This document shows, piece by piece, positions 1-8,212 of a stretch of 37,880 nt of DNA. Under the pieces are notes generated by a model. That model was not told the origin of the DNA. It made no database searches and saw only the letters and a list, made by a program, of their open reading frames with translations. Position 1 is the stretch's first letter, and each line of letters opens with the position of its first letter. Source of the stretch: Rhodobiaceae bacterium (GTDB taxonomy: Bacteria > Pseudomonadota > Alphaproteobacteria > Rhizobiales > Tepidamorphaceae). Location of the stretch: contig JAGRLC010000063.1 in the NCBI GenBank assembly GCA_020441995.1, positions 16,979 through 54,858 on the forward strand, given 5' to 3'. The position numbers were made by a program, and so were the translations under genes.

Positions 1-1091
1 TGGCCCAGTACATCGTGCTGATCTTCGCCTATCTGACGCCGATCATCTGGATGTCCAACGTACAGGGCTTCGGCATTATTCCGCACTTCTCATACGGTGG
101 CGCGGTTCAGCGCATCGCCGAACTGGAAGCGGAATACGGTCTCAGCGCGGCCGCCCAGAACATTCCCGGCGTTCGGGTTCTGACCACACCTCAGAACTCT
201 CCTGCCGGCAATGAATGGGGCATGATCACGCTGGCCATCTGCATGATGTGCGGCACGGCTTCGCTGCCCCACATCCTGATGCGCTACTTCACGACGCCTT
301 CCGTCCGCGCGGCGCGCCGTTCGGTCGGCTGGTCGCTGCTGTTCATCTTCCTGCTGTACTTCTCGGCGCCGGCTCTCGCCACGCTGACCAAGCTGCAGCT
401 GCTCGACCCGAACCTGGCCACCTCGGTCATCGGCAAGTCGTTCGAGGAAGTCTCGAACCTTGAATGGGTCAAGCACTGGTCGTCCGTGGGCATGCTCGCG
501 GTTGCCGACCAGAGCGGTGACGGCATCGTTCAGCTGAACGAGTTCTTCATGCGGCCCGACATCGTCGTGCTCGCCACACCGGAAATCGCAGGCCTGCCCT
601 ACGTCATTTCCGGCCTCGTGGCCGCCGGCGGTCTGGCGGCTGCCATGTCGACCGCCGACGGTCTGCTTCTGGCCATCGCCAACGCGCTGTCGCACGATCT
701 GTACTACAAGATCATCGACCCGAAGGCGGACACCAAGAAGCGTCTGATCGTGGCCCGTGTCCTGCTGCTGTTCATCGGCGCGGCGGGTGCGGCTGTCGCA
801 TCGCTGAAACTGACGGGAATCCTCGGTGCCGTGGCGTGGGCCTTCGACTTCGCCTGCTCCGGCCTGTTCTTCCCGCTGGTGCTCGGCGTGTGGTGGAAGC
901 GTGCCAACAAGGCCGGCGCCATTGCCGGCATGGTCGGCGGCTTCGGTGTCGGTTCGTGGTACCTCTACATGGTCTATGCCGCCGGCATGGCGCCGTGGTG
1001 GGGCATCGACCACATCCGCTTCGGCATCATCGGCATGCCGGTCAGCCTGATCTGCATGATCGTTGTCAGCCTTCTGACCCCGGCGCCTTAG
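1..1091 (+). CDS. Sodium:solute symporter (SSSF family, VC_2705-like), 3' part
   Basis: The reading frame is already open at the window edge (codons from base 3), so the N-terminus lies outside. The visible ~363 residues contain several hydrophobic segments typical of the SSS/SLC5 fold, the stretch EWGMITLAICMMCGTASLPH, and the polar signature STADGLLLAIANALSHDLYY followed by a conserved KR-rich loop. These match the acetate/pyruvate-type symporters of the VC_2705 subfamily, which import small carboxylates with Na+ across the inner membrane. The family assignment is by recognised sequence pattern; the substrate is inferred. The frame stops at a TAG (1089-1091), but 21 further in-frame codons after it resemble the usual family C-terminus, so the protein may be prematurely terminated (see the next entry). 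A strong terminator follows. Confidence 0.9.
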   Translation, partial: AQYIVLIFAYLTPIIWMSNVQGFGIIPHFSYGGAVQRIAELEAEYGLSAAAQNIPGVRVLTTPQNSPAGNEWGMITLAICMMCGTASLPHILMRYFTTPSVRAARRSVGWSLLFIFLLYFSAPALATLTKLQLLDPNLATSVIGKSFEEVSNLEWVKHWSSVGMLAVADQSGDGIVQLNEFFMRPDIVVLATPEIAGLPYVISGLVAAGGLAAAMSTADGLLLAIANALSHDLYYKIIDPKADTKKRLIVARVLLLFIGAAGAAVASLKLTGILGAVAWAFDFACSGLFFPLVLGVWWKRANKAGAIAGMVGGFGVGSWYLYMVYAAGMAPWWGIDHIRFGIIGMPVSLICMIVVSLLTPAP

Positions 1092-1157
1092 ATCCAGAAG
1101 ATGGTCGACGATACCCGGATCCCGACCGGCGGTACCGTCATGGAACAGCAGCACTAA
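1092..1157 (+). other. In-frame continuation of the symporter after an amber codon
   Basis: After the TAG at 1089-1091 the same frame runs open for 21 codons, including the stretch QKMVDDTRIPTGGTV, and ends at TAA (1155-1157), directly before the terminator. Symporters of this subfamily normally end with a tail of this kind (…E-x-Q-x-MVD-x-xRIP-x-G…), with an acidic residue where the TAG stands. The simplest reading is a single G-to-T change turning GAG into TAG, or a sequencing error. Programmed read-through is possible but unsupported. Confidence 0.6.
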
Positions 1158-1180
1158 GCTCTGTCTGACGCGAAACACGA

Positions 1181-1213
1181 GAGGGCGGGGCACTTGCCCC
1201 GCCCTCTTTTTTT
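1181..1213 (+). terminator. Rho-independent terminator of the symporter gene
   Basis: Perfect 11-bp GC-rich stem (1181-1191 with 1196-1206), 4-base loop ACTT, followed by seven T residues (1207-1213). It lies 23 bases after the TAA at 1157 and 45 bases before the next start, so it separates the symporter from the YggT-like gene. Confidence 0.93.
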
Positions 1214-1258
1214 AGGCAACGGTTTAAAAAACATCCGCGCTGGAAGCAGGAATTTCTG

Positions 1259-1615
1259 ATGGAAACGCCGCCGCTCGACATTTATCCGCTGTGGGTCGTC
1301 GTACTCGACTACGTGCTCGGCGTCATCATGTGGACGCTGATCGGCCGTTCGGCGATGAACATCTTCCTGAGCGAGGATTCCGATTTCTTCTTCATGCGAT
1401 TCTTCGTCAAGGCGACGAACCCCATCCTGCGGGTATTCCGGATTATCACCCCGGGGTTCCTGATCGAGCCGATGGTGCCGCTTTTCGTGGCGTGGTTCTT
1501 CTTCCTGATCCGCTTCTATTTTCTGCCATGGCTGATCGGCTACGACGTCATGGGCATGCTGTCGTTCCCGCTGGAAAGCGATATCGCGCGGATGCTCTAC
1601 AACATGGCGCACTGA
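1259..1615 (+). CDS. YggT-family-like integral membrane protein
   Basis: 118 residues. The ATG at 1259 is preceded by AGGA (1248-1251) at good spacing. An N-terminal hydrophobic segment (about residues 10-35) and a second long one (about 65-95) flank a loop containing NPILRVFRIITPGFLIEP, which recalls the proline-rich loop of YggT/Ycf19 proteins, small inner-membrane proteins of uncertain role in envelope or osmotic homeostasis. It follows a strong terminator, so it needs its own promoter. The assignment to YggT rests on loop and topology resemblance only; a generic small membrane protein is the alternative. Confidence 0.75.
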   Translation: METPPLDIYPLWVVVLDYVLGVIMWTLIGRSAMNIFLSEDSDFFFMRFFVKATNPILRVFRIITPGFLIEPMVPLFVAWFFFLIRFYFLPWLIGYDVMGMLSFPLESDIARMLYNMAH

Positions 1616-1702
1616 CTTCACGGGCGTGAGCCATCGGAAAGCAATTAACTTTTCCGGACAAGGCTTTCTTAAACTCCGCCGGTCCATGATCGCCACAACG
1701 CA

Positions 1703-1719
1703 GCGGGCTCACGGCCCGC
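1703..1719. repeat. Small GC hairpin upstream of the next gene
   Basis: Perfect 6-bp inverted repeat GCGGGC/GCCCGC with a 5-base loop, 25 bases before the ATG at 1745. One arm also pairs imperfectly with CGGGCGTGAGCC at 1621-1632, so alternative foldings of this 129-base spacer are possible. No T tract follows, so it is not a standard terminator. Confidence 0.4.
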
Positions 1720-1744
1720 GCTCATGTGACCATGGAGTTTCGCA

Positions 1745-2104
1745 ATGCCCGATCTTGAAGATCCGAACATGACGGAAGCCGGCTGCATTTTCGGTGTTGC
1801 CTGTTTCGCGCTGACATGGGTCATGCTCGGCTATGGCGAGGACATCGCCACCGGAGCAAAATTCGGCGGCCTGATGAGCCTTGGTTTTGCAATTGCCTTC
1901 AGCCTGCGCGCGGTGCGCCGCGGCGCGCTCGCCGGTCTGCCGATCTGGCCGGCCGCGCCCCAGCGCGACGGCGCGGAACTCGTTTTCACCCGCGCGGTCA
2001 GCAAGCCTGTCGATGCCGATGTGTGGTTCGCCCAAGCACTGGCCGGACTGTCGTCCTGCCTGCTGGCGCTGTCGCTGATGCTGCCTCTGGTCGTGGCCGC
2101 CTGA
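1745..2104 (+). CDS. Hypothetical small membrane protein
   Basis: 119 residues; the ATG is preceded by GGAG (1734-1737) seven bases upstream, which fixes the start. Three hydrophobic stretches are visible (about residues 11-28, 38-53 and 95-118), with a basic/proline loop RRGALAGLPIWP and a polar region between the second and third. I do not recognise a named family. Topology and scattered positions (A-x-K-x-G, RA, EL, a C-terminal Leu-rich segment) resemble the gene that follows at 2203, suggesting distant tandem paralogues of unknown function. Confidence 0.7.
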   Translation: MPDLEDPNMTEAGCIFGVACFALTWVMLGYGEDIATGAKFGGLMSLGFAIAFSLRAVRRGALAGLPIWPAAPQRDGAELVFTRAVSKPVDADVWFAQALAGLSSCLLALSLMLPLVVAA

Positions 2105-2117
2105 CACGCACAGGCCA

Positions 2118-2139
2118 TTTCTTGCCCGCACGCAAGAAA
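2118..2139 (+). terminator. Stem-loop after the 1745-2104 gene, possible weak terminator
   Basis: Perfect 8-bp inverted repeat TTTCTTGC/GCAAGAAA with a 6-base loop, starting 13 bases after the stop codon. There is no downstream T run, so termination strength is doubtful; it may only stabilise the 3' end. Confidence 0.4.
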
Positions 2140-2173
2140 ACGTGAATTGCGCCGGCCATCAATCATGCTGAAA

Positions 2174-2197
2174 CTTGCCACGCTCAAACGTGGCAAG
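2174..2197 (+). promoter_or_regulatory. Perfect hairpin just before the start codon at 2203
   Basis: CTTGCCACG (2174-2182) pairs perfectly with CGTGGCAAG (2189-2197) around a 6-base loop. The 3' arm ends 5 bases before the ATG at 2203 and covers the position where a ribosome binding site must lie (GGCAAG). It could hide that site in mRNA or be a DNA operator. Function is inferred from position only. Confidence 0.5.
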
Positions 2198-2202
2198 ACA
2201 GC

Positions 2203-2589
2203 ATGGAAAAGCTCACGATACTTGCCTTCGTGTCCATCGCCCGGGGTTGCGGCTTTGCCGGGCTGGGTATCTTCTGCCTCGTCGCCGGTCTCAGCTACGA
2301 TCCGGTTCTTGCCGCCAAGACCGGCGCGATACTGACAACGGGCCTCGCCGTCATTCTCATCTTCCGCGCCCAGCAGGCTCCGTTCCGCGACTACCGCAAG
2401 ACGGAACTCTGGGTCATGCTGAAGAAGGATGAGCGACCCGTTGCGGAACAGGCGCAGAAACTCACCGGGCAAACCCTGAAGGACACCTATTACACCTTCG
2501 CCAACCATGTGGCGGTCATCGCGGCGATATTCTGGGGGATCGCGCTTCTGCTGTGGCTGACACTTCCGGAAGGGTTCATGCTGATGTGA
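2203..2589 (+). CDS. Hypothetical membrane protein
   Basis: 128 residues with hydrophobic segments at about residues 5-27, 37-52 and 100-124. The middle carries an aromatic/basic stretch (FRDYRKTELWVML) and a polar region with DTYYTFANHVAV. Similar uncharacterised proteins are common in rhizobia, but I know of no assigned function. The ATG at 2203 has only a weak Shine-Dalgarno (GGCAAG), and that lies inside a perfect hairpin. The gene may be a paralogue of 1745-2104. It converges on yjbQ with a 16-base gap. Confidence 0.75.
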   Translation: MEKLTILAFVSIARGCGFAGLGIFCLVAGLSYDPVLAAKTGAILTTGLAVILIFRAQQAPFRDYRKTELWVMLKKDERPVAEQAQKLTGQTLKDTYYTFANHVAVIAAIFWGIALLLWLTLPEGFMLM

Positions 2590-2605
2590 CCCGCAGGGCG
2601 GCGGC

Positions 2606-3022
2606 TCAATCGCCCGCGTAGTGCAGCACCACCTCGCGGCGGTGCGGGCGGTCGCGGTGCTCAATGACATAGATGCCCTGCCATGTGCCGAGCAGCATGC
2701 GGCCGTTGCTCACAGGCACCTGCAGCGAGACACCGGTGATCATCGAGCGGATATGCGCCGGCATGTCGTCGGGGCCTTCGGTGTGATGCCTGTAGGGCGC
2801 ATCGCGCGAGGCAAGCCCGTCGAGCGCGTCCATCAGATCGGCCTGAACCGTCGGGTCGGCGTTCTCCTGGATCGTCAGCGAAGCCGAAGTGTGGCGGATG
2901 AACAGCGTCAGTAGCCCGGTCCCCGCCTTCTCGCCGGCAAGCCAGCGGGCAACGCCGGCGGTGATGTCGGTCATCCCCGGACCTTCGGTGTCGATCTGAA
3001 CGATATGCTGGCACTGTCGCAT
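2606..3022 (-). CDS. yjbQ: YjbQ / UPF0047 family protein (secondary thiamine-phosphate synthase)
   Basis: 138 residues, the usual length for the family. Hallmarks are present: ITAGVARWL near the N-terminus, LTLFIRHTSASLTIQENADP, the second histidine stretch with RHHTEGPDDMPAHIRS, and LLGTWQGIYVIEHRDRPHRREV at the C-terminus. Members bind a metal through conserved His/Asp and show weak thiamine-phosphate synthase activity in E. coli; the true physiological role is uncertain. It is transcribed divergently from the esterase at 3155, sharing a 132-bp spacer with a palindrome. Confidence 0.93.
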   Translation of the reverse strand: MRQCQHIVQIDTEGPGMTDITAGVARWLAGEKAGTGLLTLFIRHTSASLTIQENADPTVQADLMDALDGLASRDAPYRHHTEGPDDMPAHIRSMITGVSLQVPVSNGRMLLGTWQGIYVIEHRDRPHRREVVLHYAGD

Positions 3023-3053
3023 CCGGCTTGCCTTCCTGAAGCTTCATCATTTA

Positions 3054-3063
3054 CGCAATTGCG
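3054..3063. repeat. Palindrome in the yjbQ/esterase divergent spacer
   Basis: CGCAATTGCG is a perfect 10-bp palindrome, 32 bases upstream of yjbQ and 91 bases upstream of the esterase start. The location suits an operator for a divergent promoter pair, but no regulator is encoded next to it. Confidence 0.3.
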
Positions 3064-3154
3064 GAGAAGAAAACCGCTTACACTTTTCCTGGAATTGCTT
3101 CAGTACCAGTCCAACCGATTCCTGCCTGTCAGCGCAAACAACGGAAGCCTCCCG

Positions 3155-4132
3155 ATGAACTTGTCCGGCCTTGCCATCGACCCTGCCGTCTTCGATCCCG
3201 CCTCCATCAGCGCGGAGACCAAGGCGATCAACGCCGGCATCCTGAAGGCGCTGGCCGGCCTGCCGGACATGTGGAGCTTTCCGCCGCAGGTGATCCGTGA
3301 CAGGCGCGCGCAGGGGCTTGGGCCCTTTCCGCTGGTCGACCCGGTCGCAACGGCCCGCGACCAGGAAATCAGCGGCCGAGACGGCAAAATTCCACTGCGC
3401 ATTTACGCACCGCAGAAGCGCGACTCTCGCGGCGTCTACCTGCATATCCATGGCGGCGGCTGGGTGCTGGGAGCGGCGCGCGAGAATGATCCGCGCCTGC
3501 AGCGCATCGCCGAGAACACCGGCCAGACCGTGGTCAGCGTCGATTACCGCCTCGCGCCGGAACATCCTTATCCCGCTGGTCCCGACGATTGCGAAGACGC
3601 CGCGCTCTGGCTGCTGAACGGCGGCTTGGAGGAGCTTGGCGGCGGCATACTGACCATCGGCGGGGAATCCGCCGGCGCGCACCTCTCGGTGCTGACGCTG
3701 ATCCGGCTGCGCGACAATCACGGCACCATGCCATTCATCGCCGCCAACCTCGTTGCCGGCTGTTACGAACTCAGGCTCTCGCCAAGCGTACGCCGCTGGG
3801 GCAGTGAGAAACTGATCCTCAACACGCGCGATATCGAAAAATTCTGCGAATGCTTCGTGCAGGGAGATCATTCAGCGGAAGACCCCGCGATCAATCCGAT
3901 CCTCGCCAACCTGAACGGTTTGTGTCCCGCCCTATTCTCGGTGGGAACGCGCGATCCGCTGCTTGACGATACGCTGATGATGGCGCCGCTCTGGCTCGCA
4001 GCGGGCAACTATACGGAGCTCGCCGTCTTCCCCGGCGGGGCGCATGTGTTCCAGGCTTTTCCGGGGAAACTCGCGCAGACGGGCCTTCAGCGGATCGACG
4101 ATTTCCTCAACGCGGCGATTGAGGCGGCCTGA
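3155..4132 (+). CDS. Alpha/beta hydrolase, hormone-sensitive-lipase type esterase
   Basis: 325 residues from the ATG at 3155, chosen because GGAAG sits 7 bases upstream; the open frame extends to 3005 but would then overlap yjbQ. The HSL-family oxyanion motif HGGG is at residues 99-102, the nucleophile elbow GESAG has Ser172, and Asp267 (GTRDPL) and His297 (GGAH) complete the triad. All catalytic residues are present, so it should be an active cytoplasmic carboxylesterase, probably on short acyl esters; substrate unknown. It ends four bases before the convergent small exported protein. Confidence 0.92.
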   Translation: MNLSGLAIDPAVFDPASISAETKAINAGILKALAGLPDMWSFPPQVIRDRRAQGLGPFPLVDPVATARDQEISGRDGKIPLRIYAPQKRDSRGVYLHIHGGGWVLGAARENDPRLQRIAENTGQTVVSVDYRLAPEHPYPAGPDDCEDAALWLLNGGLEELGGGILTIGGESAGAHLSVLTLIRLRDNHGTMPFIAANLVAGCYELRLSPSVRRWGSEKLILNTRDIEKFCECFVQGDHSAEDPAINPILANLNGLCPALFSVGTRDPLLDDTLMMAPLWLAAGNYTELAVFPGGAHVFQAFPGKLAQTGLQRIDDFLNAAIEAA

Positions 4133-4136
4133 AGCG

Positions 4137-4604
4137 TTATTGTTTCGGCTCGCCCGAGTACTGTTTCTCGAGGTCCTTCACCATCGCCATAAAGCGCTCC
4201 ATCATCGCGCGGAAGGTGTCCATCACCTTGTCGAGGTCTTCCTTGCTCGGCAGCTTGATGCCGTCATCCCGGGTTTTCGCATCGGGCTCGCCCGGCAGTT
4301 CCGGCTTGCCGCCCTTGGCGACTTGCGCGCGCAGCATGGCGTTTTCTTCCGCAAGGCGCGTGATCTCGTCGAGCAGCGCATCGCGGTCATCGGGCACCAG
4401 CTCGCAGGTAAAGCCGACGCCGCCTTCACGGCAAAGCGAAGCCTGCCCGGTGCGCTGATCGACACGAAACCAGCCGTCTTCCGCCTTGCGCAGCAGAAAA
4501 CGTCCGTTCTCGTCGGACGGTGCGGCTTCAGCCTGCGCCGAGACCGCAACCATGGCAGAGAGTGCGATCGCAACAAGAAGGCGGATGATGACGCCGAAAA
4601 ACAT
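4137..4604 (-). CDS. Hypothetical exported protein with C-terminal coiled coil
   Basis: 155 residues from the ATG at 4604, supported by GGAG 9 bases upstream on the minus strand. Residues 1-25 form a typical Sec signal peptide ending in AQA. The mature part begins with a domain containing RFLLRKAEDGWFRVDQRTGQ and two cysteines (…SLCREG…TCEL…) that may form a disulphide. It continues with a heptad-like helix (LLDEITRLAEENAMLRAQV) and a charged C-terminal helix. The cysteine-containing segment is seen in other short rhizobial exported proteins of unknown role. It follows the fadB-like gene by 98 bases on the same strand and could be co-transcribed. Confidence 0.75.
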   Translation of the reverse strand: MFFGVIIRLLVAIALSAMVAVSAQAEAAPSDENGRFLLRKAEDGWFRVDQRTGQASLCREGGVGFTCELVPDDRDALLDEITRLAEENAMLRAQVAKGGKPELPGEPDAKTRDDGIKLPSKEDLDKVMDTFRAMMERFMAMVKDLEKQYSGEPKQ

Positions 4605-4702
4605 GCGTGGAATGCTCCATGAAATTTTGCGCTGAAGATGAAACGTCCAGCGCGCGCAATGGTTCACTTTCTGGCATGTGAATCCGGCCTTCAGATGGCA
4701 GG

Positions 4703-6919
4703 TCAGGCGGCCTTCGCGGTCTGCGCCGCTCCACCCGGCGGGAAGCGTCCGTAGAAGGTTTCGCCGTTCTCCGCCATCTCCTTGAGCAGCCTGTTCACGC
4801 GGAAGCGCTTGCCGTGCTTCTTCGCCAGCCCCTTGCACATCTCGACGAAGGCCTTGGCCCCCATCATGTCGATGTAAGAGAGCGTGCCGCCGGACCACGG
4901 CGCGAAACCGAAACCGAGGATTGAGCCGACATCGGCTTCGCGGACATCGACAACCACCTTCTCCTCGATGCAGCGGGCCGCCTCCAGCGCCATGGTGGCA
5001 AGGAAGCGGTTCTGGATTTCGCCGATGCTGACTTCGTCGGCCGATTTCTGTTCCGGTGCGAGTTCGGGCAGTTCCGGCCAGAGATATTTCTTGCCGACAT
5101 CCGGGTACTCGTAGAAGCCTTTTCCGGCCTTGCGGCCAAGACGCCCGCGCTTGACAACCATCTCCTCCAGAAGCTTTTCCTGCCTTGGATCGACGGCCTT
5201 TTCGCCGAGGTCCTTCTTGGCGGCCTGCAGGATTTTCCAGGCGAGATCGACGGCAACCTCGTCGGTCAGCGTCAGCGGACCGACCGGCATTCCGGCCATC
5301 CGCGCGCCGTTCTCGATCATTGCCGGCGGAATGCCCTCCATCACCATCAGGTGGGCTTCCAGCAGGTAGTTGCCGACGCAGCGGTTGGCGTAGAACCCGC
5401 GCACGTCGTTGACGACGATGGGCGTCTTGCGGATCGCGCGGATGTAATCGAGGGCAAGCGCCAGCGCCTTGTCACCGGTGCGTTTGCCCATGATGACCTC
5501 AACCAGCATCATCTTGTGGACGGGCGAGAAGAAGTGGATGCCGATGAAACTTTTCGGCCGGGCACTCGCTTTCGCAAGACTTGTGATCGGCAGGGTCGAT
5601 GTGTTCGACGCGAAGACGGCCGAACGGCTCAGGTGCGCCTCCGCCTTCTGGATCACGTCGACCTTGACGTTACGGTCCTCGAACACCGCCTCGATAACGA
5701 GCTGGCAATCGGCAAGCGCCTCGTAGTCCGTCGTCGCATTGATGCGGGCGAGTGTCGCGTCCTTGTCGGCTTCCTTGATGCGGCCCTTGCGCAGGCTATC
5801 CGTGAGCAGCTTTTCAGACTGCGCCTTGCCGCGATCGGCGGCTTCCTGGGTCTGGTCGATCAGCACCACGTCGATGCCCGCATTCGCAGTGACGTAGGCG
5901 ATGCCGGCTCCCATGAAACCGGCGCCGAGCACGCCGACTTTCTTCAGCTTCTTCGCCGGCACGTCTTTCGGGCGACGCGCGCCCTTGTTCAGCTCCTGCA
6001 TGGAGACAAAGAGCGAGCGGATCATGGCAGCCGCCTGCGGCGACTTCAGAACATTGGCGAAGTAACGCGACTCGATGGTCAGCGCCGTATCGAAGGGCAC
6101 CAGCGCGCCTTCATAGACACAGGAAAGAATGCCGCGCGCGCCGGGGTAGTTGTCCCAGGTTTCCTTGCGGTAGAGCGCGTTGGCAGGCATGAAGGTCATC
6201 ATGCCGGCAGGCGAATAGACGCGCGCCGGGTTCTTGAAGCCGTCCGCGTCCCATGGCGCGACAGGCTTGCCGCCATCGAGAATCCATTGCTTCGCCGTCT
6301 TGATCAGATCCTTCGCGGGCACGACCTTGTCGACCAGCCCCATGGCCTGGGCCTGAACGACACGCAGTTCGCGGCCCTGCAGCAGGAACTGCAACGCATC
6401 GGCAGGCTGTGCCATGCGCGCGACACGCTGTGTGCCGCCGGCGCCGGGCAGAAGACCGACTTTCACTTCCGGCAGGCCGAGCTTGGTCTTCTCGTTGTCA
6501 GACGCAACGCGGTGATGGCAGGCGAGGCAGATTTCCAGACCGCCACCCAGCGCCGTGCCGTTGATCGCGGCGGCTACCGGCTTGCCGCAAGTCTCCAGCG
6601 CACGGAAGATCTGCGACAGGCGGCGCGACTGCTCGAACAGTTGCTTGTTGGCCTCAAGCTCGTTCCTGATGACGCCGGCGTGATACTGCTTCAGCAGCGC
6701 GTCGAGCATGGTGAGGTCGGCGCCGGCGCAGAACGAGTCCTTGCCGGACGTGATCACCGCGCCCTTGATGGCGCCATCGGTTTTCAGCTTTTCGACAATA
6801 GCCTCGAGATCATCCATGACCGACATGTCGATGACGTTCATCGACTTATCCGACATGTCCCAGGTTATCGTGACGATGCCGTCGGCGTCGGTGTCGAGGA
6901 TGAAATTCTTGATGGTCAT
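4703..6919 (-). CDS. fadJ: FadB/FadJ-like enoyl-CoA hydratase / 3-hydroxyacyl-CoA dehydrogenase
   Basis: 738 residues from the ATG at 6919, preceded by GGAGGG; an upstream in-frame start at 6985 would intrude into the thiolase gene. The N-terminal crotonase domain (about 1-200) has the CAGADL oxyanion segment and catalytic glutamates at about E129 (GGGLE) and E151 (LPEV). The dehydrogenase part shows the Rossmann motif [10 protein letters not shown] near residues 332-341, SNTSTLPI, and catalytic His about 462 in [10 protein letters not shown], then two C-terminal dehydrogenase domains. It performs hydration and NAD-dependent oxidation in beta-oxidation. It is 17 bases downstream of the thiolase, its usual partner in the trifunctional complex. 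FadB and FadJ cannot be separated by eye. Confidence 0.95.
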   Translation of the reverse strand: MTIKNFILDTDADGIVTITWDMSDKSMNVIDMSVMDDLEAIVEKLKTDGAIKGAVITSGKDSFCAGADLTMLDALLKQYHAGVIRNELEANKQLFEQSRRLSQIFRALETCGKPVAAAINGTALGGGLEICLACHHRVASDNEKTKLGLPEVKVGLLPGAGGTQRVARMAQPADALQFLLQGRELRVVQAQAMGLVDKVVPAKDLIKTAKQWILDGGKPVAPWDADGFKNPARVYSPAGMMTFMPANALYRKETWDNYPGARGILSCVYEGALVPFDTALTIESRYFANVLKSPQAAAMIRSLFVSMQELNKGARRPKDVPAKKLKKVGVLGAGFMGAGIAYVTANAGIDVVLIDQTQEAADRGKAQSEKLLTDSLRKGRIKEADKDATLARINATTDYEALADCQLVIEAVFEDRNVKVDVIQKAEAHLSRSAVFASNTSTLPITSLAKASARPKSFIGIHFFSPVHKMMLVEVIMGKRTGDKALALALDYIRAIRKTPIVVNDVRGFYANRCVGNYLLEAHLMVMEGIPPAMIENGARMAGMPVGPLTLTDEVAVDLAWKILQAAKKDLGEKAVDPRQEKLLEEMVVKRGRLGRKAGKGFYEYPDVGKKYLWPELPELAPEQKSADEVSIGEIQNRFLATMALEAARCIEEKVVVDVREADVGSILGFGFAPWSGGTLSYIDMMGAKAFVEMCKGLAKKHGKRFRVNRLLKEMAENGETFYGRFPPGGAAQTAKAA

Positions 6920-6936
6920 GGTTCTGCCCTCCCCGC

Positions 6937-8148
6937 TCACACGCGCTCGATGATGGTTGCCGTGCCCATGCCCGCACCGATGCAAAGCGTCACCAGCGCG
7001 GTGGTGAGATCGCGGCGTTCAAGCTCGTCCAGCACCGTGCCGAAGATCATCGCACCGGTCGCGCCCAGCGGATGGCCCATGGCAATCGCACCGCCATTGA
7101 CGTTGAGCTTGTCGGACGGGATGTCGAAATACTGCTGGTAGCGCAGCACGACGGAGGCGAAGGCCTCGTTGATCTCGATGAGGTCGATGTCCGGCAGTTT
7201 CATCTTCGCGCGCTTGAGCAGCTTCTCGGTAACATCGATCGGGCCCGTCAGCATCAGCGCGGGATCGGAACCGATATTGGCGTAGGCCCTGATCTTGGCG
7301 CGCGGTTTCAGGCCCAGCTTCTTGCCGGCCCGCGCATTGCCGATCAGCACGGCAGCCGCGCCATCGACGATGCCGGACGAATTTCCGGCGTGGTGTACGT
7401 GCTTGATGCGCTCGACCTCCGGATGCGCCTGAATGCCGACCGCGTCGAAGCCGCCGAACTCACCCATCTGCTCAAAGGAGGCATTGAGCTGACCGAGCGA
7501 CTGCATCGTCGCATCCGGACGCATGTGCTCGTCGTGATCGAGAATGGTCAGGCCGTTCATGTCGGTAACCGGGATCACAGAGTTCTTGAAGTAGCCCTTT
7601 TCCCAGGAGTTCGCGGCGCGCTTCTGGCTCTCGACGGCGTATGCGTCGCAGTCATCGCGGCTGAAGCCGTATTTCGTCGCGATCAGATCCGCCGATACGC
7701 CTTGCGGCATGAAGTAGGACGGCAGCGCAACTTGCGGATCGACCGGCCATGCGCCGCCCGACGCGCCGATACCGACGCGGCTCATGGATTCAACGCCGCC
7801 GGCGATGACGAGATCATGCTGGCCCGAGGTGATTTCGCCCGCGCCGAAGTTGATCGCGTCGAGCCCGGACGCGCAGAACCGGTTGATCTGAACGCCGGGC
7901 ACCGCATTGTCGTAGCCTGAGCGGAAGACGGCGGCGCGGGCAATGTCGGCGCCGGCCTCGCCGACCGGATCGACGCAGCCAAGCACCACGTCATCGACAA
8001 TCTTCGTGTCCTCGATGCCGTTGCGTGCGCGAATGGCGCGCAGGGTGGTCGCGGCGAGTTCAACCGCCGTCACCTCGTGCAGCGAGCCGTCCTTCTTGCC
8101 GCGCCCGCGCGGGGTGCGGACGTGGTCGAAAATCAGTGCATCCGGCAT
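6937..8148 (-). CDS. fadA: Acetyl-CoA C-acyltransferase (thiolase, FadA-like)
   Basis: 403 residues, usual for thiolases. The nucleophilic cysteine is Cys92 in [10 protein letters not shown], the catalytic His359 lies in [10 protein letters not shown], and the second cysteine Cys389 in CIGAGMGTA. It cleaves 3-ketoacyl-CoA to acetyl-CoA plus a shortened acyl-CoA. The start is well fixed by a perfect AGGAGG seven bases upstream. The FadB-like partner follows by 17 bases and an acyl-CoA dehydrogenase precedes by 64, indicating a beta-oxidation operon. A biosynthetic acetoacetyl-CoA thiolase role is less likely in this context. Confidence 0.95.
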   Translation of the reverse strand: MPDALIFDHVRTPRGRGKKDGSLHEVTAVELAATTLRAIRARNGIEDTKIVDDVVLGCVDPVGEAGADIARAAVFRSGYDNAVPGVQINRFCASGLDAINFGAGEITSGQHDLVIAGGVESMSRVGIGASGGAWPVDPQVALPSYFMPQGVSADLIATKYGFSRDDCDAYAVESQKRAANSWEKGYFKNSVIPVTDMNGLTILDHDEHMRPDATMQSLGQLNASFEQMGEFGGFDAVGIQAHPEVERIKHVHHAGNSSGIVDGAAAVLIGNARAGKKLGLKPRAKIRAYANIGSDPALMLTGPIDVTEKLLKRAKMKLPDIDLIEINEAFASVVLRYQQYFDIPSDKLNVNGGAIAMGHPLGATGAMIFGTVLDELERRDLTTALVTLCIGAGMGTATIIERV

Positions 8149-8212
8149 CTCAATCCTCCTGACGGGCGGTTTCTCCGCCGCATATCTTCTACCTAGTCGC
8201 CGCGTATCTTCA

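Noticed and set aside
90..1193. Minus-strand open frame opposite the symporter
   Set aside because: Composition is Arg/Asp/His/Gln-rich without hydrophobic core, a shadow of the symporter; its end also runs across the terminator.
4663..4682. TTCAC…GTGAA inverted repeat between the fadB-like gene and the small exported protein
   Set aside because: Only 5-bp arms with a 10-base spacer; expected often by chance and not placed at a recognisable promoter.
5351..7141. Long plus-strand open frame (596 codons) antisense to the fadB-like gene
   Set aside because: It lies fully opposite strongly supported beta-oxidation genes, has His/Arg/Gly/Asp-rich low-information protein sequence typical of the reverse frame of GC-rich genes, and shows no recognisable motif.
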